A stretch of DNA of 64,000 nt from Ananas comosus (Eukaryota > Streptophyta > Magnoliopsida > Poales > Bromeliaceae). Both the position numbers and the translations under genes were made by a program. The stretch spans positions 971,532-1,035,531 of the forward strand of contig NC_033631.1 in NCBI RefSeq assembly GCF_001540865.1, in the 5' to 3' direction. The notes under the pieces are model-generated. The model was not told the origin of the DNA and did not search any database. It worked only from the letters and a program-made list of their open reading frames with translations. Every line of letters begins with the position of its first letter. The stretch's first letter is position 1. This document shows positions 20,228 through 31,475 of this stretch, piece by piece.

Positions 20228-20829
20228 TCTATACTATATATAAAGCACGTATATTCAAATTTGGGTCTGTCGACAGACCCATTTTTCGGCGGAAAAATTA
20301 GCGCTCATTTTTCTCTTTCCGTACGAAAAATTTAAATATAAAAATAAAAAATAGAAATAGAATAGCAAAGAAATACGTAAAGTTCTCTATAACATAGTTA
20401 GTTAATTCGGATTCGCAAAAATTCGGTACGGATATAATTCGGATAAATTCGATTTTTAATTTTATAAATCGTTGAAAAATACGGCTAAAAAACGGATTTA
20501 CTAATCATTCGGATACGTAATTATACGGATATTATACGTTACATAATTAAAATTCGGGATAAAAATTCGCTATTAAATTAAATTTTTCTCGCAAAACTTA
20601 TGCTATTAATATAAATACTCATATTTTTTAAAAATATTAAAATAAAGAGTACAAAATTAAACTAATTAAGTACAAAAAATAGTAAACTATATTATGCCTC
20701 AAAATGAATAATTAATTAAGCAAATAACTTTGTAAAGAATTTTACATTTATCATTTAAAAAATTCGAAGAATAAAAATTTTTCTATTAAATTAAAATTTT
20801 TCTTTAGATATACTATTATCATAAATAAT

Positions 20830-20866
<37 letters not shown>

Positions 20867-21835
20867 ATATTCTCACACAAAAGGGCAGAGAGTGAGAGGT
20901 CCACCGTGGACCTCTCACTCCTGCACGTCCCACGAGGCTGAGTCAGCCTCGTGGACCCCGACATTTTCCAATCCCCTAACACTCATGGACCGTGCCATTT
21001 CCAGCCTATACACCGCGATTTCTTCTTCCTCGCTCGCCAGTTGCTTCCGGCGCCGGCCATGGCTGCGGAGGAGGACGACGGCCGCCCCGCTGCCCTCTTG
21101 CTCCCGACGCTGGTCAGGGCGGCGGAGGAGGACGACGATGACACGGACAAGCTCGGCGACGAGAGCGCGACGATGCGACCGCGGCCGCCAGTCGGCGACC
21201 GCACGTGCCGTTTTTTGGGCGTATTATTCGCGAATCGGCGAATAATTCGCGTATATTTTTTTTGTGAAAAAATACGCGATTTTTTTCGAATTTTCTGAAA
21301 AATACGAAAACAGTCGTTTTAAACGTATCTTCAAAGATTCGCGAATAATTCGCGAATTATTCGCAATTTACTAACATAGCTCTATAACATGATTACTGAT
21401 AGTCGAAAATCCTAAAATATAAATTTTTCTATTTAATTTCAAAGTAATGTTTCCATAACAGATTACGGGGTGAAAATCCTATAAAAGATATTTTCCCATT
21501 TTTATTTAAATATCTTTTTTAGATATTATCTATTTAATTTCAAAATATTTCTTTTAAGATAGCGGATTTTATTTTTCGATTTAATTTCAAAATTTATTTC
21601 CTAACAGATTTTATTTTTCTATTTAATTTCAAAAGTAATTTTTGCATTAGAGATTATTGTTAATATTTATCATTTAAAGCATATATCTTTTTTAATAGCG
21701 TGATTTATTATTTTAAATTTTTTAGATACATATTTGGCAATCATATAAAAATATGGCCTAAATTAAAAAATAATTTAAAAAAATTATAATTTTTTCTAAT
21801 AATTATTATGTGCATTTGCACGTACATTTTACTAG
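20228..21835 (+). mobile_element. Helitron-like element B
   Basis: Starts TCTATACTATATATAAAGC after an A and ends with the GTGCATTTGCAC hairpin and CTAG before T. It directly follows element A, with only ATAT-like bases between. A 984-bp later insertion lies at 20396-21379. Without it the two elements are colinear and of similar size. Confidence 0.7.
20396..21379. mobile_element. MULE-like insertion with GC-rich cargo
   Basis: Flanked by a perfect 11-bp TSD CTCTATAACAT (20385-20395 and 21380-21390). Ends AGTTAGTTAATTCGG and CAATTTACTAACATAG are imperfect inverted repeats, with many ATTCGCGAATAATTCGCG motifs. The middle (20880-21205) is abruptly GC-rich: a GAGAGGTCCACC/GGTGGACCTCTC stem, then a coding-like stretch MAAEEDDGRPAALLL. 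This looks like captured gene sequence (Pack-MULE style), but the source is not recognised. Confidence 0.6.
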
Positions 21836-21849
21836 TATATATATATATA

Positions 21850-22390
21850 GCGTGAGGCTACTATGCTATCGAAAGTACGGAGCCTTCCGTGCTTCCAGCT
21901 CGTTTTCGATGTTGCGACTTTCGAATCGTCGATCGGCTCCGTTAAACTTGATCTAGATTATTTGAAGTACCTAGAAAATAAATTTATGATTTTTCGATAT
22001 CATTTGCCTAGTGATCGAAGGAGCTCAAAATTAACAATTTTAATGGCCATAGTGAGCGCGTTTGCAAGTTTAACGTGTAGAAATATTCAAATCACGTGAA
22101 ATTTTGATAGAAAATTCTTTATACTATATAAAACAAGTTCAATATCTTTGATCTAAAATTTAATGTCATATATATCACGTTTTGTAAGATTTTTATTTTC
22201 AGCCGTTGATTTTGACCCCCTCGTTCACTAGGTAAATAATATCGAAAAATCGCATAATTTATTTCTAGATACCTTCAACTACTCTAGATCAAGTTTAACG
22301 GAGTCGATCGACAATTGCGCAAAGTTGCAACATCGAAAACGGCTGGAAGCACGGAAGGCTCCGTGTTTCGGATAGCAAGTTGTCTTACTC
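21850..22390. mobile_element. Fold-back MITE, GGCTACTATGCTATC family
   Basis: The left arm (GAGGCTACTATGCTATCGAAAG, CGGAGCCTTCCGTGCTTCCAG, TCGATGTTGC) is answered by the right arm in reverse complement up to 22390. Arms are about 100 bp. It shares CGTTAAACTTGATCTAGA with 9316-9500 and 27806-28350. It sits against (TA)n on the left and (CT)n on the right, so no TSD can be read. Confidence 0.75.
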
Positions 22391-22418
22391 TCTCTCTCTC
22401 TTCTCTCACGTCTCTCTA

Positions 22419-22499
<81 letters not shown>

Positions 22500-22520
22500 G
22501 AAGAGAGAGAGCTGGTGTAA
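22391..22520. repeat. Compound (CT)n-(TA)n-(AG)n microsatellite
   Basis: TCTCTCTCTC, then TATATATATA, then AGAGAGAGAG tracts in a row, itself a hairpin-like layout. Confidence 0.9.
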
Positions 22521-22699
22521 CTTTTAAAAGGCACGGAGTAGTTCATGCTTTTAAGTCGCTTTTGATGTTGAGACTTCCGAAATCGATGATCAGCTCCGTT
22601 AAATTTTGTCTAGAGTATTTGAAGTTCTTAGAGTATTTGATGTTGGGACTTCCAAAATCGATGGTCGGTGGTGCTATTAGCTAGGAGTTGAAACTTTAG

Positions 22700-23986
22700 T
22701 TAGTGGTCGTTTTGTTGATAACGGAGGCAGAGTACATGGCGGTGGCACATGCTTGTAATGAGGATATTTGGTTGAAAAGGTTTTTAGGAGAATTGAAAGT
22801 GAAGCAAGATGTGGTGGAAATGAATTGTGATAGTCAAAAAACGATACACTTGGCGAAGAATCTGGCGTTTCTCTCAGACGAAACACATTGATATTCACTA
22901 TCACTTTGTAAGAGACGTGATGGCTAAAGGTCTTATCTCATTGTTGAAAGTTCATACCGATGTAAATTTAGTGAATATTTTGACAAAACCAGTATCTTGA
23001 CAGAAGTTTAATTACAGTATGACTTTTTTCGGTCTTGGAGCTACGTTAGGAGAGTAGGAGTTTAGCAATACAACAAATTTGTTATTTTATGGTGTTTGGC
23101 ATTTGTCTTTAAGCGAGAGAATTGTTAGATTATGTAAAGTCATGTTCCAAGTCGATATGACGGTGAAAACGTCGAAGATTTGAGATTTCTAGATGTTGGG
23201 TACCAGAACTTCAAGTTTGAGTATTGGTACTATTGAGTACCTCAACAGTTCCTAAGCAATTCCTCAAAACCCAAAAGCTGGAAAAACTGTTTTTGTACTA
23301 TGTACCGGTATACAAAGTGAGTACTGGAACAGCCAGTACGAGCACACAAATTGAGTTCGGTTATTGGTGCTTTGTTTTTGCATTGTGTACCGGTACGCGA
23401 TTTTGAGTATCGGTACACAGTTCTGCGACGGGTTGGAAATGCGAAATTTGACTCTATTGGATCTAATCTTGTTCCAAATTAAAGATTAGGGATGGTTCAG
23501 GATTGCTTTAAAGAGGATTTTTAAGAGGAAATCGACAACTGGATGTGATTCAGAGACTCGGATAGACAACGGATCGAGATCGTTTACTACTAGAATTGGG
23601 ATTTAGGGTTGTGTTAACTCTTGTAATTAATCTTTTCGATTGTGAGCTTCATTGTATACACTCTACGTGAGAAAAAAATGTAAAGAACTTCTGAGAGAGA
23701 GTTTCTTATAATTCAATTTACTCCTTATACTTTTGTGTCGTGCATTAATTGAAGAACACATTGAGATGGTCTTGCCCATGGACGTAGGTCGACTCATCGT
23801 TGGCCGAACCACGTAAATTTTGTATTCTTGTGTTCTTTTGTTACTTTTATTGCTTTGTTATCCTCGTACTTGTTTTCTACGATTGTTCTCGTCTCTTACG
23901 TCTATGAAAGATCATATTCCGCTGCGCTTGTGTGCTGTGTGGGTTTGACGTGTGCTTAGTAAACCCATGGCCGATCCCCTTCAACA
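22700..23986 (+). pseudogene. Ty1/copia RNase H remnant with 3' LTR
   Basis: 22720-22985 encodes the copia RNase H end: EAEYMAVAHACNEDIWLKRF, the CDSQ motif and, after a one-base frameshift near 22875, KHIDIHYHFVRDVMAKG and VNILTKPV. These are the family's conserved AEY, DSQ, KHIDIxYHFxR and TKP motifs. A 3' LTR follows at about 23123-23986, starting TGTTAGATTATG and ending CCCTTCAACA, with GTACCGGTAC-rich sequence. The 5' rest of the element is absent. It is dead. Confidence 0.8.
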
Positions 23987-23999
23987 ACTTAGCCTCAAA

Positions 24000-24240
24000 T
24001 GGTTCAACTTAGTTGTCATTGTCGTCATCGTCGAATAGGTCGTCTCCTTTGCCACCGCAGCCAAGGTCGAGGCCATCAAACACATCATGCACCTCCTTTC
24101 TTCCGCAGTAGAGGAGGAGCAACCCCAGGGGAAGTCGCGCATGCCAAAGCCGAGGAAGAGGAAGGTCAACTCCACAATTCGTGTAGTATCCGGCTCGCAT
24201 TATCACCAAATGCATTGGCGGAGGTGTGGGTAACATTGGA
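24000..24240 (+). other. Short gene-like open frame, not recognised
   Basis: After a stop near 24035, one frame reads VVSFATAAKVEAIKHIMHLL, then PKPRKRKV and a stop near 24227. Composition is more coding-like than its surroundings, with a basic KPRKRK stretch. There is no start, splice context or family match I can name. It may be an exon relic or a captured fragment. Confidence 0.25.
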
Positions 24241-24778
24241 AGGAAAAGCACGGAGACAATGCGAAAGCTGTGGAGGGCTGTGGAGGAGGAGGAGGGAAAA
24301 AAAAAGAAGAGAAGAAAGAAAGAAAGGAGTAGTAAAGACTGGAGAAAGAAAATGAACAAGAGAGAGAAAGAAAAATAAAGATAATTTTATTAATTTATTA
24401 AAAATTCAGACCGAATTTTTAAAAACTAAAAACATAATTTTTTTTTTATAAAAACGCAAAACCAATAAGTAGTTTTATACAAATTAGCCTTAAAGGAACT
24501 GTCGCGGCCGAATAAAAGTGCCTATTTTTTTCTTCCTTTGCAATCATTTCGATACAATAACAGATCATTTGGTGCTTGATAGCTCATGAAAATCTACACG
24601 AAGGAAATCAATTATGTAAGAAGAAGGATTCGACAATCAAATATAAGCCAATGAAGAAAGAGAGTGGCTGAAGTCAGAAAATATAGGGAAGAGGATTTAA
24701 TCCTTTTTGCAGTTTCATTTATTAGGCTCTATTTTACTCCCAACGCCAGTTGAAAAAAAAAAATCTATTATTTTTTTG
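24241..24778. other. Intergenic, no gene
   Basis: Purine-rich AAAGAAGAGAAGAAAG-type sequence (24295-24375), then AT-rich DNA. Nothing else recognised. Confidence 0.4.
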
Positions 24779-26165
24779 GAGCAATTGCTTATATACTCCT
24801 GAAAAGTTCTTGACTTTCTGATTTATCTCTCTTAGAAGGTTAATATTGAAAATACCGTTTTTACATTCCAACATATTTCAAATATACTCCTAAAATTAAA
24901 ATCTATTAATGAATTCTGTTATCTATATAAAATTACTATTTTGCCCTTTCAAATATACCCTTCTACCATCACCGACTTTTCTTATTTGCCCATGTTTGGT
25001 TGTTCGAAAGTCGGCGAAGAGAAAAAAGTCACTTTTACGAAAGTGACTTTTACAAAAGTGACTTTTCAGTTCGATTGTGTGGTTGCTATAAAGTAAAAAA
25101 TTAAAAGTATAATTTTATAATTTTTTAATTATTAAATTATATATAAAAAGGTGAAAATATAAACAAACTACTCATACTTACAATTTAAATTAAAATTTTA
25201 AATTTAAATTAATATTTAGAAATCAAAGTTATTTTTTAAAATTTAAATTTAAACTTAAATCTGAGTTGAATTTATAATTAAAATTTAAGACATAAATTTA
25301 ATTTACAATTTGAATTTAAAATTTAATTTATAACTTATAATTGAAATTAAATTTTAAAATAAAATTCAACACAAAAATTAGAATTTAAATTTAAATTTAA
25401 ATTTAAATTTAAATTCTAGAATTCAAATTTAAATTTAAATAAAAATTAGAATTTAAATTTAAATTCTAGAATTCAAATTTAAATAAAATAAAATTTAAAA
25501 ATTTAAATTTAAATATAAAATCACAAATTTAAATTTAAAATTTTATGTTGAATTTTAATTTACAAATAAAATTTAAAATGTGATCATAATTTTAATTCAA
25601 ATATAAAGTGAAATTGAACTTTAAAAATAAATTTAAATATTAAAGTTAAGACCGAATATATAATCTCTTAGCTAATTTCTCCACTTTCGGTGGCTTCTGA
25701 ATTTTTTTAGCCGAAGTCAAAAAAGTGAGATTTAGTTATAACTCACTTTATCAGGCCACTTTCGTAAAGTGACTTTCATATTCACTTTCGTAAACGAAAC
25801 AATCGATTAGACATCACTTTCTAAAAGTACCACTTTCGATGCTACACTTTCGGCGAACCAAACATGCCCTATAAGTCAGGAGCATAAAAAGTATTTTGAC
25901 TTTGAGTCTTTTCAAATATACCTCTCTATCATCACCAACATTTCTTATTTGCCCTTAAGTTAAGAACAAAATTGGTATTTTAATTTTTTTTAACTGTGAT
26001 AGATATTTAACTTACGTTTAACCCAAATTAACTTAACGGGTGCTAACTGTAGAGGTATTTTGGAATAACGGAGGAACATATGAGGGGTATATTAGAAAGA
26101 AAAAAAAAAGTAAGGGTAAATGAGATATTTTTGAAGTTTTGAGGGGTATATAGACAATTATCCCT
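24779..26165 (-). mobile_element. Second copy of the 5407-5911 MITE, interrupted
   Basis: Reverse-oriented relative to 5407-5911: the left side reads AGCAATTGCTTATATACTCC and the right side ends TATAGACAATTATCCCT. Internal CCCTTCTACCATCACCGAC and GTTAACGGGTGC-like segments match in order. An 874-bp insertion lies at 24992-25865. Confidence 0.75.
24992..25865. mobile_element. AT-rich ATGTTTGGTT..AACCAAACAT element
   Basis: Ends ATGTTTGGTTGTTCG and CGAACCAAACAT are inverted repeats. GCCC is present on both sides (24988-24991, 25866-25869), a probable 4- to 5-bp TSD. Subterminal AAAGTGACTTTT motifs recur near both ends. The centre is almost only AAATTTAAATTT permutations. Confidence 0.65.
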
Positions 26166-27124
26166 ATTTTTTTTTCAATAACTCTTCTTGAAAAAAAAAT
26201 AGGGGTAAATAAAATATTTCCGAAGTTTTAACTTACACTTGCTTGTTTGTCTGTAATGAATATTTAGATTGAAATAACTTTAGTTCAACTAAAATTCAGA
26301 TAAATTTATATTTTAATCCCATTATTTGTTTGATAGGAATTCATTGATTTTAAAATTACAATTATCCCACCTTTTCACATATTCAATCAAAAATTTTCAA
26401 ACTACTACATAAAAGAGTGAAAAAAAATTACATCATTTTATTTATTTACTATTATTATTATTATTTTTTATAATTGACTTCGCCATCCCACAGACGAAGG
26501 TTTTGAAAAAAAATGGAATTATTAGTTAATTTACGAAGAATCAAACAATGAAAAGAAATATTTTCGCTCTCAACATTATGGCTGGTCAGATTAAAACATA
26601 AGTTAGCTCAAGAACTATGGATACATGTGACACTGCAACCTGTTACATCATAAATTTGGAAAAAACACATGAAAATTTATGGATGGGAAAAGAATCGAAT
26701 GAGAACCCTACCTCTTCAAATCCCCAGAATTGGTCATAGAAGTTGCTTTCCTGTACCAAAGGGCATCTCTCTTCTAAGTAATCAAGTGTACATGGGACTA
26801 GTAACCAACTTAATTTAATTACATGTTTGGAAACCAAATCCAAATAAAAAACAGGGTTTGTAGGAAGCATTGGAGAAAAAGCAAATTAAAAGAGCTTTTG
26901 GTAATTAATTGTTAAATATAAAAATATAAAAATACCGTTCTCCAAACGCTTAAACTTGTAAATAATGATGTTTTTATATTTAAAAAATCATTATTTTTCA
27001 AGAACTTAAACTTGTAAAAAATATTACTTTTATATTTTTATATTCAACATTAATTAATCTTAGAGGGACTGAAGATAATCTTGCTTGCTGTCTTTTTTTT
27101 TGAACAATGAATTTCATAACGAAT
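26166..27124. other. Intergenic with MITE relics
   Basis: 26290-26590 (TTTGTTTGATAGGAATTC, CATAAAAGAGTGAAAAA, TCAAACAATG) resembles units at 32430-33115. 26905-27060 holds an inverted AACTTAAACTTGTAAA/TTATATTTTTATATTCAACA structure related to TRIM ends. No gene. Confidence 0.4.
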
Positions 27125-27316
27125 TGTTAAACATAAAAATGTTTAAACACCGTTCTCTAACAGCTTAAGTTTTTAGAGTACAACGGTTGTTTCATATGGT
27201 ATCAGAGCAGGAGGTCCTGAGTTCGAGTCACGTCAGGCTTCTAGCATATTAATTTTCTCCCATTTAATTCAAGCTCACCGTTCTCTAACAGCTTAAGCTT
27301 TTAGAATTGTTTCACA
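27125..27316 (+). mobile_element. TRIM fragment with tRNA-Met primer site
   Basis: An LTR-like TGTTAAACATAAAAATG..CCGTTCTCTAACAGCTTAAG is followed by TGGTATCAGAGC at 27197-27208, complementary to the 3' end of initiator tRNA-Met. A partial second LTR copy follows (ACCGTTCTCTAACAGCTTAAG at 27280). It matches the complete element at 42833-43139. Confidence 0.65.
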
Positions 27317-27805
27317 CGAATACTGTTGAGAAAAAAAGACCCCCCATATATGATAAGACAAGTTAGCAATATCGATATCCAGAGAATCATATTATTCAGC
27401 TTGAATATGAAATGTTGAATAGGTGTTTCGAATCATTCAAACCCAAATCTTACTTCGAGAATCTCATTCAAAGGATTCTGCTCGCGCGGACGCCCTACAA
27501 TTTAACTGCATAGATCATTTGTAGCTCAGTATTCAAAGGAAAAGAACTTTTCCCTGATTCATATTTCAATTGTGGATCGTAAAATTTCTTATCTCGCTGA
27601 ACGAAAAATCAGGGCAGCCTAATATAGTTTCTTAACAAAATGAACTGTTCAATGAAACATACTGTTCCTTTTCTTTTTCCTCCAACTTCTACATTATGAT
27701 AATCTTTCTTATTATTAATTAGGACGGTCAACGAATCGAACACGAGAGATGGAGTTGGGTCAGCTCAAATTTACTATATATCAATCTATAAATAATAGTT
27801 ATATA

Positions 27806-28350
27806 GGCCATGGCTACTGTACTATTATGAGTATTGAAGCCCTCGTACTCATAAGTTGTTTTCGATGATGGAGCTTCCGAATCGACGATCCACTCCGTTA
27901 AATATGATCTAGAGTATTTGAAATTTCTAGAAAATAAATTTCGTACATTTTCGAAATCATAATAAAGTCCATCAAGCAGGCATAAAATGAACGGTCAAAA
28001 TCGAACGATATCCTAAAAAAGGATGATCGGATCCTTCAATTCAAGATCGGAGTTATTGATCTTTATCTAGGTAGTGAATAGAATTTTCTATAAAAACTCA
28101 ATAAATTTCGATTCTTTTACACCGTTAAATTAGCAAGTATTCCACACCGGCCATTAAAAATTGTCAAATTTGTGAGCTCTTGATCGTAAAGTAAATGATG
28201 TTGAAAAATTATAAAATTTAATTTTTAGAAGTTTTAAATGCTGAAAATAACGTTTAACGATATGGATCGTCGATTCGGAAGTTCTATCATCGAAAGCGAT
28301 TTATGAGTATGAGAGCGATCGTACTTATAATAGTATAGTAGCCGGACCCA
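27806..28350. mobile_element. Fold-back MULE-type MITE with 10-bp TSD
   Basis: A perfect 10-bp TSD TAGTTATATA lies at 27796-27805 and 28351-28360. Ends are GGCTACTGTACTATTATGAG and TATAATAGTATAGTAGCC. Both arms share GAGCTTCCGAATCGACGATCC or its reverse complement. Arms are about 100 bp around a unique middle of about 300 bp. Same family as 9034-9295 and 21850-22390. Confidence 0.85.
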
Positions 28351-28789
28351 TAGTTATATATATTATTTATATATTATCGAGCTATATCGAATCAAACACG
28401 AGCAAGCGCTTGTTCATTTTTTTCAAACTATTTTTGAGTAGAACGTGAGCTGGCTCGCGAAGAACGAGCTAGATTGACCGGCTGATTACAAACAAACAGT
28501 TCAAGCATGTGACTACCATATTTGTGTTCGCAAAAGATATTTTAATTCCAATTTTCGAAGAGCCCACGTTTGGTTAAACATTTCAACTGTGGAATAAATC
28601 ACTTATAACTCACCAAATAACTCACCAAACTGTCACAACTATATTTCGTTGAGCAGCTCCCCAGCCAAAATACTACATAAGAGTAGTTGTTTTGCATTCA
28701 GTCCATTTAAAATATTTTATTTACTAATTGACACCTAACCAATTTGAATTCTATAAATGACTCTATGTCGTTTGTAGATGATAAGCGCT

Positions 28790-29200
28790 AAACAACTATT
28801 CTAAAAGTACGTACTGATAGAAAACGTGCATCCATCGCACTTAAGAATTCAAGCATAACATTCATGAGCTTTGATCTGACTCAACTTATCTGAACGTTAG
28901 GTCTATTGTTGGACCTCTTATCTTTAGATCTCTTGTGTATTGTAGCCCACTCAACTTATTAGATTCATTCAACTTAACTTATTAGCCTCCGTGAGTTTTG
29001 ATCTGACTCAATTTATCTGGACGTTAGGCCTATTGTTGGGCCTCTTACTTTTAGATCGATCGCTTGTGGATTGTAGCCTACTCAACTTATTAGACTCACG
29101 CAACTCAATTTATCCTTTTGGGTCTATTATCACGGAGTAGAAAGTATAGTCTATTTTAGCCCAATAATAAATAACCAACATTATCAACATAATCACATTG
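28790..29200. repeat. Tandem LTR-like repeat, also at 12916-13165
   Basis: Two tandem blocks share TTTTGATCTGACTCAA, GGTCTATTGTTGGACCTCTT and CACTCAACTTATTAGA. A related block lies at 12916-13165. Ends are unclear. Confidence 0.55.
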
Positions 29201-29584
29201 GACAGCAGAGACTAGAGAGTCAACAAAATATATTATGTAAATATGATAATGGTACTATAGTCTTCTCAATTTTGTCAAGATAAAATGTTTTTCTTGAGCA
29301 TGATAATTATTTTACGGTATTTAAATAACGCTAAGAAAATATAGTAAATAATTTACCGTGTTCAATACTATAAAATAAACAAAGCAAATAATTTATTATA
29401 TTCAACAGTAATAGGTGAATACTTTAAATGATTTATCGTGTTCACATAAAATATTTAATTGGCCCAACATGGCGCCTACATGGAGAGTACAGAATTATTT
29501 TTGTATTTAACATTTTTATAGAGTCCATTGTGTAATAAAAAATTTCAAGGGACTAAATGCAAAAAAATCGCTCATATGCCAGGA
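29201..29584. other. Intergenic, nothing recognised
   Basis: AT-rich, with several TTTATCGTGTTCA/TTTACGGTA-type internal repeats but no element ends. Confidence 0.4.
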
Positions 29585-30108
29585 TGGGAACATGCTGAGC
29601 CCGAGTGAGTTTATCTCAGCGCAAGCTTGATATGAAATTAATTTCGAGCCTTAATTTAGACTTAAGCTCAGCTTAAAATTCATTCACATTGAGCTCGAAT
29701 GAGCTCGAGCCCTAAATGAGCCGTTTGAAATCTTTAATATCGTGCAACCATGATTTAATTTTTATAGAATATTGTCTGAATTTGACATAAAAAGATATCT
29801 AATAGTTTAGTATAGAAAATAAAGCAATATTGTATTGTTTAATGACTTAAAATACATATACATACAATTAAAATACATGTCATACATAATAATTAAAAAA
29901 TAATATGTAATACGCCCTTCAAAATATTAAAAATATCTTATTTACTTCTAGAGGACCAAAATATTCTTGTTGATTTTAAATTTTTTTAAATTTTTTTTAT
30001 TTTTCCAGGGTTTATTAATGGGATTGAATTTTAGAAAGTTATTTTGATAGTTTTAGAATAAATTTAAAAATTTTAAATAATAATAAAGAATAAATAAGTT
30101 AAATTTTT

Positions 30109-30165
<57 letters not shown>

Positions 30166-30178
30166 ATATATATAACTA

Positions 30179-30396
30179 GGTTGGAATACTATTAATACCA
30201 CCAATGACTTAGTACTATTAAACTTTCTGCCTTGGATTAAAAGATGTGCGGATAGGATGACATGGGCCCTCTAGGATTGAGTTGATGGTTGGTTGAATAG
30301 TATAATCGAACGGATGAAAATAATAAAAAAGGTAAATTTAAAGCAGAAAACTTGATAGTGCCAAATGCTTCGTACTATCGATAGTATTCCAGCCGG
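30179..30396. mobile_element. Small fold-back MITE
   Basis: GGTTGGAATACTATTAATACC at the left and GATAGTATTCCAGCCGG at the right are inverted repeats. AGTACTATTAAACTTTCTGC pairs with GCAGAAAACTTGATAGTGCC. It directly abuts an (AT)n tract. Confidence 0.7.
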
Positions 30397-30404
30397 ACTC
30401 TATA

Positions 30405-30613
30405 TCTATACTATATATTATATATAAAAGCACGTATTTCAAATTTCGGTCTGTCGATAGACTCATTTTTTGGCGGAAAAAAAATTAATTTTCTTCTATT
30501 CATTATGTAAAATAAATAACAGAATTAAACAAACTTTTAATTCCTCTTTGTTTTTACAACAGAAAAAAAAATTTATATTTATCCAAATTTTTTGCCTACC
30601 GGAGAATATCTCC

Positions 30614-30663
<50 letters not shown>

Positions 30664-31107
30664 TCTGCTTTATAATATGTTTATTTATTAATCTTTTGAT
30701 ACTTTTAGTTTAAAATTATTATTTAAATTTTAATTTATTAGAATTGAAAACTATATAATGTATATCTATATTTAATGTATATCTATATCTACACTATATG
30801 TAAATTTATCAAAAAAATATTTAATGTATATCTATATTTAATGTATATCCATATCTACACTATATGTAAATTTATCAGAAAAATAATTAATCGTATATCT
30901 ATATATATATTAAATTTTATAAAATGAAACAAACATATAAATTATTGTTGACAAAATATGGTAGGTATTTTCTAATAGTATATAATAAATAAATTTACTT
31001 TTTAAAAAATTGTAAATTTTTTAATAAATATGATGTACAATTTCATATTAATTTAAAATAATTATTAAATAATTAATTGTTACGTGCATTTATACCTATT
31101 CATCTAG
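30405..31107 (+). mobile_element. Helitron-like element C
   Basis: A then TCTATACTATATATTATATA, AAAAGCACGTATTTC and GGTCTGTCGATAGAC, matching the start of elements A and B. The end TTACGTGCATTTATACC..CTAG before T matches theirs, though the hairpin is degraded. A (CT)n-(TA)n microsatellite lies inside (30618-30661). Confidence 0.65.
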
Positions 31108-31278
31108 TATATATATATATATAGAAATTTTTAAATATTTCGAGTCTAATTCGAGCTATTCCAGTAATATCCAAACTTTGACTTGAAGTAGTATGATGTT
31201 TTATTTTTATTATTTTTATTATTTATTTTTTATTGTTCAAACCCACTCATTTATTTGCAAGCTGAGCCCGAGCGGGAC

Positions 31279-31475
31279 GAATAACCATATCCGTGAGATT
31301 TGCACGGCCCGGGCCCCTTGTCTTGTTCATGCCGTTCCGGTTTAGAGCTTCTCCTTCGCCATTAATCTCTTCCTCCNGAATAACCATATCCGTGAGATTT
31401 GCACGGCCCGGGCCCCTTGTCTTGTTCATGCCGTTCCGGTTTAGAGCTTCTCCTTCGCCATTAATCTCTTCCTCC
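31279..31475. other. Exact 98-bp duplication around a single N (assembly join)
   Basis: 31279-31376 and 31378-31475 are identical, separated only by an N at 31377. The duplicated piece holds the 5' leader and first codons of the desulfhydrase gene. The natural reading is two overlapping contig ends joined without merging. Confidence 0.9.

Larger units (their letters stand above)
29585..31278 (+). mobile_element. GAGCTCG hAT-like element broken by later insertions
   Basis: The left part (29595-29760: CGAGTGAGTTTATCTCAGC, TTAATTTCGAGCC, GAGCTCGAGCCCTAAATGAG) and the right part (31135-31278) match the two halves of 1-982. Between them lie an (AT)n tract (30113-30162), a MITE (30179-30396) and a Helitron (30405-31107). 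Confidence 0.6.

Noticed and set aside
27197..27208. TGGTATCAGAGC as part of a tRNA gene (also at 42914)
   Set aside because: No cloverleaf surrounds it. It is the primer-binding site of a TRIM element placed right after an LTR.
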